A stretch of DNA of 64,000 bases, taken from positions 52,657-116,656 of the forward strand of contig CAYLWO010000009.1 in the NCBI GenBank assembly GCA_964387285.1, written 5' to 3'. Positions 25,990 to 33,846 of the stretch are shown here, piece after piece. Position 1 is the stretch's first letter, and each line of letters starts with the position of its first letter. Source of the stretch: Anaerohabitans sp964387285 (GTDB taxonomy: Bacteria > Zhuqueibacterota > Zhuqueibacteria > Residuimicrobiales > Residuimicrobiaceae). A program made the translations under genes and the position numbers. Under the pieces are notes generated by a model, which was not told where the DNA came from, did not search any database, and worked only from the letters and a program-made list of their open reading frames with translations.

Positions 25990-26589
25990 TTACTTGCTTG
26001 AATTTTGAAAATAATCGGCCAAACTTGCTAAAAGATTTTTTTTTGCCCGGTGCAACCGCGATTCCACCGCACTCACGCTGCTGTGGGTCGCTCTGGCTAT
26101 TTCTTCATACGAGAGCCCCTCATAGCGATGCAGAATAACCGCTACGCGTTGCTCATCCGGCAAACCGGCCAGAGCCCGACGAACCTGGCGGATGCGTTCC
26201 TGTTTTTCGATTTCGTGCAACGGATCGCCATCCGCATCCACCAGCGCCTCCGCCTTTCCCTGCCTGTCGTCACCAAATAACGCCAGCCAGCGCTTTCGCT
26301 TGCGCGAACGCAAAACATTCAGGCAATGATTAATGCTGATACGATACAACCAGGTGCTGAACCTGGCCTCTGGTTGAAAGGATGAAAGGGCGCGAAAAAG
26401 TTTTAAAGCGATTTCCTGCGCAGCGTCCTGTGCGTCGGCTCGTGACTGCAACAAACGCGTGCAGACGCGCACAATGACGTCCTGATGGCGTTGCAGCAAA
26501 ATGACATAGGCCGATTCATCGCCCGATCGAAATCGCTGAACAAGTTCTTCATCACTCCATTGAACTTTTTCGCTTTTAGGGAGCCACAT
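25990..26589 (-). CDS. RNA polymerase sigma factor, ECF (RpoE-like) family
   Basis: 199 residues from the ATG at 26589 (a TTG four codons upstream is also possible; neither has a clear ribosome site). Region 2 is at about 15-85 (DAQDAAQEIALKLFRALSSF, then FSTWLYRISINHCLNVLRSRKRK, the -10 recognition and melting part). Region 4 is at about 135-190 (ALAGLPDEQRVAVILHRYEGLSYEEIA, then SAVESRLHRAKKNL, the helix-turn-helix for the -35). The promoter at 26629-26653 has the GGAAC-N16-CGTC form that such sigma factors recognise, so it very probably drives its own operon. Confidence 0.95.
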   Translation of the reverse strand: MWLPKSEKVQWSDEELVQRFRSGDESAYVILLQRHQDVIVRVCTRLLQSRADAQDAAQEIALKLFRALSSFQPEARFSTWLYRISINHCLNVLRSRKRKRWLALFGDDRQGKAEALVDADGDPLHEIEKQERIRQVRRALAGLPDEQRVAVILHRYEGLSYEEIARATHSSVSAVESRLHRAKKNLLASLADYFQNSSK

Positions 26590-26628
26590 CTTTTTGCACA
26601 ATCTGTTTTACCGGTTTCTACCAAGCAA

Positions 26629-26653
26629 GACGAACCCACGGCTGTTTTGTTCC
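26629..26653 (-). promoter_or_regulatory. ECF-type autoregulatory promoter
   Basis: Minus strand: GGAAC (26653-26649), exactly 16 bases, CGTC (26632-26629). This matches the established consensus of many ECF promoters (GGAAC or GAAAC, 16-17 bases, CGTC). The predicted start lies about 30 bases before the sigma ATG. Confidence 0.75.
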
Positions 26654-26880
26654 AGGCTTACGGAAAAAATTCATCTTTGCGTCTCACGACCGGGGACCTT
26701 TTCAACTTTAACACCGTTAACGGGTAAAACTTTCATTTCATCTGTCATCATTTTGTGAATTAAGTATCATGAAAAACATTTATCTGGCATCATTTACTGA
26801 CAAATGGCATGTAATTTGTAGCAAATTTTAGCTAGAGACAGTCCACGGGAAGCCAACTTGTCATACTAGTTTATTTTTTA

Positions 26881-26909
26881 TTGACTTGACGCTATAATTT
26901 TATTATATT
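26881..26909 (+). promoter_or_regulatory. sigma70-type promoter upstream of the first surface-protein gene
   Basis: TTGACT (26881-26886), 17-bp spacer, TATATT (26904-26909). An overlapping TATAAT at 26893 lacks a good -35. The leader to the ATG at 27094 would be about 178 bases. Apart from this and the divergent ECF promoter, the 504-bp gap 26590-27093 shows nothing else I can name. Confidence 0.6.
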
Positions 26910-27093
26910 TTCCCGATGGCTGGTGTATACTTTTCATTACTATCGCAATAAAAATTAGACAGTTTTTTCAACTTGTATGGTTGCCGGTCTAAACGAAAGC
27001 GAGGTGTCGATCCACAGTCATTGTTTCCAGGCTCTTTTGTCTGCATCATGTAATTCGGAAACAGCACTTTTTCACAAAGCATCAGGAGTTACT

Positions 27094-28491
27094 ATGCGCA
27101 TAGCTACGATTTTCTCAGAGCCGGTACAAGGCAGAAGCCTTTTTATTGGCGTCCTTTTTTGGTTGGTCTTATTAGGCATCCCGGCGCTCTGGGCGCAAAC
27201 CAGCGCTGTTGGCGATCTGGTATGGTCCGATGATAATCAAAACGGCATTCAAGATGTCGGAGAACCGGGTCTGCCCAACGTCACGGTCTTATTGCTCAAT
27301 AAAGACGCTCAGGTTATTATCTCGCAAACTTCCGATGATGAAGGCTTTTTTATTTTTAACGGGCTTGCTCCCGGACAATATCTGCTGCAATTCATTTTAC
27401 CGGGCGGATATCATTTCACTCGCGATCATCAAGGTTCCAGCGATGAAATCGACTCTGACGCCAATCCGCTGAACGGCCTCACGCCCATCATCACCCTGGG
27501 TGACGATGAAACAACCTATCTCGTAGATGCCGGCATGGTGCGGCGAGAGACCTCTAATCTGCGCATCTGGAAAACCGTCAGCAAGAATATCGTTCTTGTC
27601 AATGAGATGTTTTCTTATAAAATCAGTGTGATCAATAACGGTCCGGATCCTGCTTTTAACGTAATCGTCAACGAACCCATCTCGACCAGATTATCGCTGG
27701 TGGAAGTGCTGCCGCCGGCGCAAATGACCCCGTTGCAATTGATCTGGGAATATCCGATTCTGGGCGTCGGAGAGACCTTGACATTCGACATAACGGTATA
27801 TGCACTGGAAGTGGGCAGCGCGACCAATATAGCCACCGTCTCATCCTCCAATTTTGATCCGCACGAATATGATAATTTTGCTTCAACCCTGGTGGATATC
27901 CTGGTGCCTGTCGAATTGTCCGGTTTTACGGCGGCGCCGACTTGTAGCGGTGTGCTTTTATCCTGGACCACTGCTTCTGAAACGGAAAATTTGGGATTTT
28001 ATCTTGAACGCAGTGTTCGAGCAGACGGCGCCTTCCAACGCATCAACTCTGAACTTGTTCCCGGCGCCGGCAATGCCAGTTCGCAGCACAACTATTCCTA
28101 TACGGATCACTCTGCAGAAACGGGCATCGATTATTATTATCGGCTGCTGGATGTATCCTTTGACGGCCAAGTCCGCAGCCACCCCGCTGTCATGATGAGC
28201 GTTCCGCAGAATCTAGAATTGGCCTTGCCGCAAAATTATCCGAATCCTTTTAACGCGCAAACCGCCATCCGTTTCAGTTTACCGCAATCCGCCCCGATCC
28301 GGCTTGGCATCTACAATATCATGGGACAAAAAGTGAAAACGCTGCAGGAACAAATACTGAACGCCGGCTTTCACTCCATTTCCTGGTCCGGCGATGATGA
28401 TGCGCATCAACCGCTGCCGAGCGGCGTTTACCTCATTCGCCTCGAAAGTCAAGATCGCTCTGTAACGCGCAAAATCCATTTGCTTCGCTGA
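27094..28491 (+). CDS. T9SS-sorted surface protein: SdrD_B - DUF11 - Fn3-like - type A tail
   Basis: 465 residues. The ATG at 27094 has CAGGAG at 5-base spacing; longer in-frame starts are unsupported. Signal peptide to PALWAQ. An SdrD B-like/SpaA-type beta-sandwich (about 38-125) begins VGDLVWSDDNQNGIQDVGEPG, with Ca-site-like Asp/Asn. A DUF11 domain (about 150-275) follows, with the VINNGPDPAFNV motif. Next is a module PVELSGFTA..LSWTTASETENLGFYLERS (about 275-375). The C-terminal type A sorting tail has LPQNYPNPFNAQTAIRF and ends RKIHLLR. It should be exported through Sec, then through T9SS to the cell surface. The ligand is unknown. Confidence 0.88.
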   Translation: MRIATIFSEPVQGRSLFIGVLFWLVLLGIPALWAQTSAVGDLVWSDDNQNGIQDVGEPGLPNVTVLLLNKDAQVIISQTSDDEGFFIFNGLAPGQYLLQFILPGGYHFTRDHQGSSDEIDSDANPLNGLTPIITLGDDETTYLVDAGMVRRETSNLRIWKTVSKNIVLVNEMFSYKISVINNGPDPAFNVIVNEPISTRLSLVEVLPPAQMTPLQLIWEYPILGVGETLTFDITVYALEVGSATNIATVSSSNFDPHEYDNFASTLVDILVPVELSGFTAAPTCSGVLLSWTTASETENLGFYLERSVRADGAFQRINSELVPGAGNASSQHNYSYTDHSAETGIDYYYRLLDVSFDGQVRSHPAVMMSVPQNLELALPQNYPNPFNAQTAIRFSLPQSAPIRLGIYNIMGQKVKTLQEQILNAGFHSISWSGDDDAHQPLPSGVYLIRLESQDRSVTRKIHLLR

Positions 28492-28517
28492 TATACCAAC
28501 CCAGATAAACTGGAATC

Positions 28518-28551
28518 AAATGTCGGACACCTCCGGAGGTGTCCGACATTT
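28518..28551. repeat. 34-bp perfect palindrome after the first surface gene
   Basis: A 17-base arm (AAATGTCGGACACCTCC) is followed directly by its exact complement with no loop. It lies 27 bp past the stop and could act as a terminator-like stem, but it lacks a true T-run (TTTCTTG follows). It is directly preceded by CCCAGATAAACTGGAAT, which recurs at 47070-47086. The remainder of the 28492-28808 gap shows no gene. Confidence 0.65.
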
Positions 28552-28808
28552 CTTGACCATTTTTAAAAAATATCAGCTTTAACACACCAACTCCTCCTCA
28601 GGCCAAGTCCGGTTTTATTACACCCTGGCACATTCTTTGAACATCTATTGGCAGAGTCAATTGGCGTCGCCACGCCTATCGTTTTATTATTTATAATGAT
28701 ATGGATATTTTTCTTGAGCTCTTTCTAAGAAAAATCTCTCTTTTTTTGTGGCCTAAAAATGAAAAATGGGACATATCAGCGACACTCTTTTGACAAACAG
28801 GAGGTCCA

Positions 28809-30209
28809 ATGATGCAAACAACTCTAAAAATAGCGAGACCCCATCCTTTTTTATTCGGACTGGTTGGTCTGTTTATTCTACTGTCGTTCCAGTCCGTGTT
28901 TGGACAAGGCTCCATTGGCGGAGTCGCGTGGCTTGATCAAAATCGCAACGGGTTGCGAGAAAACAGTGAAAGGGGTTTTTCCGGCATCAAGGTGGAGCTG
29001 ATGAAAAAAGTTACTGCGTCCACTTTTGCAAAAGCAGGCGAGTATGAAACCGAGTCCAACGGCAGGTATATATTCATCGTTCAGGCCGGCGAATACTTTC
29101 TGCAATTCGCGCAGCCGGACGGTTACAATTTTTGCTCGCCCAAAGTCGGCTTGATTGATGAATACAATTCCGATGTCGATATTCAAACCGGGCAAACCGC
29201 TGTTTTCAAACTGGAAAATACACAGAACAAAAATTATCTGGACGCGGGCTATATTCAAAGCGGCGGCGCCGATGTCATGATCAGCAAGACGGTGTTGCGC
29301 GATAAAGTGCTGATCGGTCATGAGTACAGTTACATTATCAAAGTAAAGAACAACGGTCCTGATCCGGCCATCAATGTAGCCATTCAAACCGGTTTATCGC
29401 CGGTTGTGCAATTGATAAAAACAGAGCCGGCTCCTGAAGACACGTCCGTGCGTCCCTTGCGCTGGTTTTTGCCAATCGTAGCGGTTGGAGAAAGTTATTC
29501 CATCGATATAACCGTGTTTTCCTTAAGCAGCGGCATGGACGACAGCCGGTGTTGTGTGAGCACAACCAGCAACGATCCGGATCCGAGCAACAACTGCGAT
29601 GATATGGCGATTACCGTTGACTTGCCGGTTGAACTGGTAAATTTTCATGCGCTCTCTGTGGCCGGAGGCGTCAAATTATTGTGGACCACGGCGTCAGAAA
29701 CAGAGAATGCCGGATTCATGCTCTTACGCAGTACGGCCTGGGACGGACCTTATGAACAAATCAACCAGGAGTTGATCAATGGCCAGGGCTCCACAGCGAT
29801 GCAACACGATTATGAATATCTGGATGACGACGTACAAATTGGCTCCACCTATTATTACAAATTGGCCGATCTGGATTATCAGGGTCGCATGGAATTTCAC
29901 GGTCCACTGCCGGTCACGGTTACAGAGCCCAGAACTTATCAACTACAGCAAAATTATCCGAATCCGTTCAATTCCGAAACCCGGATTCCGTTTGTGCTGC
30001 AGGAGAGCGGATCGGTTCGCCTGGAGATTTTTAATATCCTCGGACAAAAAGTGCGTGTCCTGATCGATGAGCAAATGACAGCCGGTGAGCATATCGCAGC
30101 CTGGGACGGCCTCAATGATCAGGGACTGGCTTTGACGACCGGCGTTTATTACTATGTGCTGTCAAGTCGGGAAGGACGCCAGACAAGAAAAATGCATCTG
30201 GTGCGTTAA
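28809..30209 (+). CDS. T9SS-sorted surface protein: SdrD_B - DUF11 - Fn3-like - type A tail
   Basis: 466 residues and a clear paralogue of the preceding gene with the same domain order. Signal peptide to SVFGQ; SdrD_B-like domain (about 37-130, IGGVAWLDQNRNGLRENSERG); DUF11 (about 150-275, VKNNGPDPAINVAI); the PVELVNFHA..LLWTTASETENAGFMLLRS module; and a type A tail with LQQNYPNPFNSETRIPF, ending RKMHLVR. AGGAGG precedes two adjacent ATG codons (28809 and 28812); either may be used. It ends with an intrinsic terminator, so it may be its own transcription unit. Confidence 0.88.
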   Translation: MMQTTLKIARPHPFLFGLVGLFILLSFQSVFGQGSIGGVAWLDQNRNGLRENSERGFSGIKVELMKKVTASTFAKAGEYETESNGRYIFIVQAGEYFLQFAQPDGYNFCSPKVGLIDEYNSDVDIQTGQTAVFKLENTQNKNYLDAGYIQSGGADVMISKTVLRDKVLIGHEYSYIIKVKNNGPDPAINVAIQTGLSPVVQLIKTEPAPEDTSVRPLRWFLPIVAVGESYSIDITVFSLSSGMDDSRCCVSTTSNDPDPSNNCDDMAITVDLPVELVNFHALSVAGGVKLLWTTASETENAGFMLLRSTAWDGPYEQINQELINGQGSTAMQHDYEYLDDDVQIGSTYYYKLADLDYQGRMEFHGPLPVTVTEPRTYQLQQNYPNPFNSETRIPFVLQESGSVRLEIFNILGQKVRVLIDEQMTAGEHIAAWDGLNDQGLALTTGVYYYVLSSREGRQTRKMHLVR

Positions 30210-30215
30210 GCGCAT

Positions 30216-30240
30216 AAAAAGGCCTGACATGGCCTTTTTT
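30216..30240 (+). terminator. intrinsic terminator after the second surface gene
   Basis: AAAAAGGCC, six-base loop, GGCCTTTTTT, 7 bp past the stop. Confidence 0.8.
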
Positions 30241-30303
30241 AAAAAACCAAATTTTAAAAATTAATAATTTACTAAATTTTTGTTGGCAATATTGGAGGTA
30301 ATC

Positions 30304-32499
30304 ATGTTTCGCAGTAATTCGGCAGGGGCGCGAAGGGGGATTTACATTTCGATCATGGTCGTCATGGCCGCCGTATTGACGGCAAACGCCTGGGCCGGCG
30401 AATGGATATTTCCACGCACAGGCAGCAAAGCGCTCTTCCAAACCAATGGACCCAAAGCGGACATCGACAGCGGCGATTGGTGGACCAACGAGAACAACGG
30501 CATCGGCGCGCAACCCCATGTCTATGAACTGTATGTGCCGAATACTGTGGATTCACTGTTCATCATCCAACTGGAAATCTATGACCCGGAGTGCTATCTG
30601 ACGCATCTGGACCTTGACCAAAAAAGCGGTGTGACCTGGGATGATGCCGTTTTCACCCTGTACAGCCCTCAAGGCGGCCGCCTAGTCAAACAACAAACTT
30701 TTGCGCCGCTGCCCGGCACTTCATGCGTTTGGGTTCCTTTTGCCGCTTTTACAGCCAAAGAGTATGGTTATGGCGTCTATCGCCTGCAGGTGAGCACTGA
30801 ACAAGACGACAAAAATTCCTATGCTTTTAAAATCAACAATAACGATCCGGATGGCGTGCCGGGCTCAGGCGACGAGATTCACATGGCCGCCCTGCAGACC
30901 GCTATCCATTATTTAGCCACGCATCTCGCCTCCATGAGTTTTTATGTTTCGCAGCATCAGCCCTTGCTGCTGGCAAATTTTGATGCCGATCGTGATTCCA
31001 CCTGGGCCTATTTCACTCCCCAGGGCGACTCTTTGCCGGGCACGCCTTCAGAAGACGGCATTTGGAACGATGGCACGAGGAATTTACCGCCGCCAGGAGG
31101 CGACTGGTTTCAAAATCCGGAGCCGGGTTGGTGGCAGGTCAAAACCTGGAAAAAATACGGCAATCAATTCACTTTTTATTGCGCCAGGCCCTTTCTCCTG
31201 GATACGACGCTGGCCTTCCCGCAGCTGCAAATCGACACAGATGACGGCATTTTGACCGCTGCAGCAGAGAAACAAATAACCTGGCAAATCAACGTGCACA
31301 ATCAGGGACAGGGTCCGGCTTTGGCCGTTACGGTGAGCGATACCCTGTCCCAGGAGATGAAACTCGTCCAGGCGTCTGCCGGCGCTGAGATTTCGGTATT
31401 GGGGGATCAGACCGTTCTAACCTGGAATTTTGCCCGGTTGCAACCCGGAGAGATGATCCGTCTGTACGTCACAACACAGATCACCAATCCTAAAAAGCAT
31501 TTTATAGAAAATAAAGCAACCGCAAAATACACCGATGTCCTGTATACTGCTTATGATCAGGTGCAAGCACATGATCGCGATGTGCTGTACCTGCCCGGGC
31601 AAATCAGCGGTTGGATTTGGCGTGACCAGAATTATGACGGCAAGATGGCCGCCAGCGAGCCCGGATTGGCCAATATCATCATCACGCTGTTCAATAGCAA
31701 AAACGACACGGTCAGCGTTACCACCAGCGGTCAGAACGGCAGTTATCAATTTACCGGTTTAGGAGCCGAAGAGTATCATCTGCTCATCAACGAATCCAGT
31801 CTGCCGTTTAACATGAACCAAACCATCACCGAGCTGCCCGGGCCGTTGATGGTCACCGGAGCCGGCGAGCATTATGACAATATTAATTTCGGCTATGAAA
31901 TGGCCATGACGCCGGTAGAGATCACCACGTTCGATTATGAAGCGACTGGCGGTTCGATACACCTGTTCTGGATTACGGCCAGTGAAACCAACAATCTGGG
32001 TTTCAACATTCTGCGCAGCGACGCCGAGAATGGCGCCTATCGTGTTCTGAACAGTGATATCATTCCCGGCGCCGGCAATGTGGAGCAGCAACATCGCTAT
32101 GCCTTTGATGATCATACGGTTCAGTCGGGGCAAACCTATTACTACAAATTGGAGGATATGGATTTCCAGGGCAAGCGCAGCTATCATGGTCCCCTCATGG
32201 CCATAACGCCGCAATTGCCGGAAACCTACGGCCTGGAACAAAATTATCCCAATCCGTTCAACAGTGAAACGGTCATCACCTTTCATTTGAAACAAAGTGG
32301 ATTCGTTGACGTATCTATTTACAACGTCCTGGGCCAGAAGGTGAGAACGCTGACGGCTCAGCAAATGAATGCCGGGACTTTTACACTGAAATGGGACGGC
32401 TGCAACGAACAGGGCGTGATGGGGCAAAGCGGCGTTTACCTGTATGTCTTGCAGACCCGGGATTTCAGAGAGGTCAAAAAAATGCAGTTGATCAAATAA
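30304..32499 (+). CDS. large T9SS-sorted surface protein with DUF11, SdrD_B and type A tail
   Basis: 731 residues from the ATG at 30304 (GGAGG, 6-base spacing). Signal peptide to NAWAG. The first 300 residues are a unique exported region, Trp-rich and acidic (GDWWTNENNGIGAQPHVYELY; PEPGWWQVKTWKK), that I cannot assign. Then comes a DUF11-like domain (about 315-425, VHNQGQGPALAVTVSDTL) followed by an SdrD_B-like domain (about 435-530, GWIWRDQNYDGKMAASEPGL). This is the reverse order of the two upstream paralogues. The PVEITTFDY..WITASETNNLGFNILRS module and a YPNPFN type A tail end the protein. The next gene follows after 14 bp and is likely co-transcribed. Confidence 0.87.
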   Translation: MFRSNSAGARRGIYISIMVVMAAVLTANAWAGEWIFPRTGSKALFQTNGPKADIDSGDWWTNENNGIGAQPHVYELYVPNTVDSLFIIQLEIYDPECYLTHLDLDQKSGVTWDDAVFTLYSPQGGRLVKQQTFAPLPGTSCVWVPFAAFTAKEYGYGVYRLQVSTEQDDKNSYAFKINNNDPDGVPGSGDEIHMAALQTAIHYLATHLASMSFYVSQHQPLLLANFDADRDSTWAYFTPQGDSLPGTPSEDGIWNDGTRNLPPPGGDWFQNPEPGWWQVKTWKKYGNQFTFYCARPFLLDTTLAFPQLQIDTDDGILTAAAEKQITWQINVHNQGQGPALAVTVSDTLSQEMKLVQASAGAEISVLGDQTVLTWNFARLQPGEMIRLYVTTQITNPKKHFIENKATAKYTDVLYTAYDQVQAHDRDVLYLPGQISGWIWRDQNYDGKMAASEPGLANIIITLFNSKNDTVSVTTSGQNGSYQFTGLGAEEYHLLINESSLPFNMNQTITELPGPLMVTGAGEHYDNINFGYEMAMTPVEITTFDYEATGGSIHLFWITASETNNLGFNILRSDAENGAYRVLNSDIIPGAGNVEQQHRYAFDDHTVQSGQTYYYKLEDMDFQGKRSYHGPLMAITPQLPETYGLEQNYPNPFNSETVITFHLKQSGFVDVSIYNVLGQKVRTLTAQQMNAGTFTLKWDGCNEQGVMGQSGVYLYVLQTRDFREVKKMQLIK

Positions 32500-32513
32500 A
32501 CCGGAGCGTATTT

Positions 32514-33665
32514 ATGAAAACCCAAAATGGTTGGCGCATGCTTTTTTTGTGTTTGCTCTGGGTTCCGTTTTCACTCCTGGCGGATGAGTTTCATTTTCAA
32601 ACAGTGGTGGTGCGCAATGACGGCGTGGTCAACGGTGAGTTCCATCTGAATTTGCAGGTGCGCATCGCTTCCGGCGCCTCTCCCAGAACCATGGGCGCTT
32701 TCACCAGCGATATTCACTATAGCAACGAGCTGGCCGAATCGACAACGGATCCCGCTGTCTGGTGGGCCTTTGGCACAGCCGACGGCTATCGTGTTCATGT
32801 TTCAAAATTGACCGGTTTTTATCGCGTCCTGGTGATCGATGAAAATATTAACAGCGCCGGTCATACGACTCCGCCCGGCCAGCCGGCCGGTTGGAATGTC
32901 ACCAATGAATGGAAAACCGTGGTCACCTTGCGCTGGATTATAAAATCGGTAAGCAAGGTCAACATCCTTATCGAAGAACGCACCGATGCCGCCGCTTTTA
33001 TGGTAAATCTGAGCGACGCTCCCAACGGTTTGATGGAAAACTGGGATGTGCACAGTTTTAGCCTCGGTGAGATTTCTCTGCCGATCGAACTGGCCTTTTT
33101 CAGCGCCTCGGTCGTCAACAAACAGGTGTTGTTGAAATGGGGCACCAACAGCGAAAGCAATAATTACGGTTTTCAGGTCTATCGTTCAGCCGATGCAGAC
33201 GGACCCTACCAATTATTGTCGCAAGAGATCATTCAGGGCGCCGTCAACAGCACCGAGCACCGTGAATACAGCTATCTGGATGAGCAGGTTGAAGCGAACA
33301 AGACCTATTACTACAAACTTGCGGACCTGGATCGGGAGGGCGGCGTTCGTTTTCACGGCCCGGTTTGCATCAGGACCGCAGGTCCCACGGCCTATAGTCT
33401 GGAACAAAACTATCCCAATCCGTTTAACGGAGAAACCCGCATCAATTTCAGCATGAAAGAAGCGGGCGTTGTTGAACTGCAGGTGCTGAATTTGCAGGGA
33501 CAACACGTGCGCACACTGCTGCAGCGCACCATGGAGCCCGGCAATCATTTTGCCGTATGGAACGGCCGAGACGATAACGGCAAATTTATGTCCAGCGGCA
33601 TTTACCTGTATCAAATCCGCGCCAACGATTTTCATCAGGTGCACAAAATGCACTATTTGAAATAA
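32514..33665 (+). CDS. T9SS-sorted surface protein with unique N-domain
   Basis: 383 residues from the ATG at 32514 (CGGAG at 7 bases). Signal peptide to SLLAD. Residues 20-190 form an unassigned beta-rich domain (FHLNLQVRIASG, then DIHYSNELAE). This domain, like those of the proteins at 60589 and 61820, looks like a cohesin-like or reader-type sandwich; that similarity is only by eye. The common PIELAFFSAS..LLKWGTNSESNNYGFQVYRS module and the YPNPFNGETRINF type A tail follow. It is the last gene of the unit, with a strong terminator after it. Confidence 0.83.
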   Translation: MKTQNGWRMLFLCLLWVPFSLLADEFHFQTVVVRNDGVVNGEFHLNLQVRIASGASPRTMGAFTSDIHYSNELAESTTDPAVWWAFGTADGYRVHVSKLTGFYRVLVIDENINSAGHTTPPGQPAGWNVTNEWKTVVTLRWIIKSVSKVNILIEERTDAAAFMVNLSDAPNGLMENWDVHSFSLGEISLPIELAFFSASVVNKQVLLKWGTNSESNNYGFQVYRSADADGPYQLLSQEIIQGAVNSTEHREYSYLDEQVEANKTYYYKLADLDREGGVRFHGPVCIRTAGPTAYSLEQNYPNPFNGETRINFSMKEAGVVELQVLNLQGQHVRTLLQRTMEPGNHFAVWNGRDDNGKFMSSGIYLYQIRANDFHQVHKMHYLK

Positions 33666-33685
33666 AACAAATTCAAAGACAGCCG

Positions 33686-33714
33686 GCCGACAGAATTCTG
33701 TCGGCTTTTTTTTT
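33686..33714 (+). terminator. strong intrinsic terminator after the surface-protein cluster
   Basis: Perfect 8-bp stem GCCGACAG / CTGTCGGC around AATT, followed by nine T. Confidence 0.93.
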
Positions 33715-33846
33715 GCGTGCAGACCACATAGTACGGCTGCCAAAAGATCCAGAATAACAAAATAATCGTTGCTATTGTTCTTTGATATGTTAAATTAAAC
33801 GAATTATGCCCTAAAAAATTTGACACGCTTCAAAAAGGAGAAGACA

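Noticed and set aside
28518..28551. Ordinary rho-independent terminator
   Set aside because: The stem is a loopless perfect palindrome and is followed by TTTCTTG instead of a T-run; kept as a repeat with possible terminator activity.
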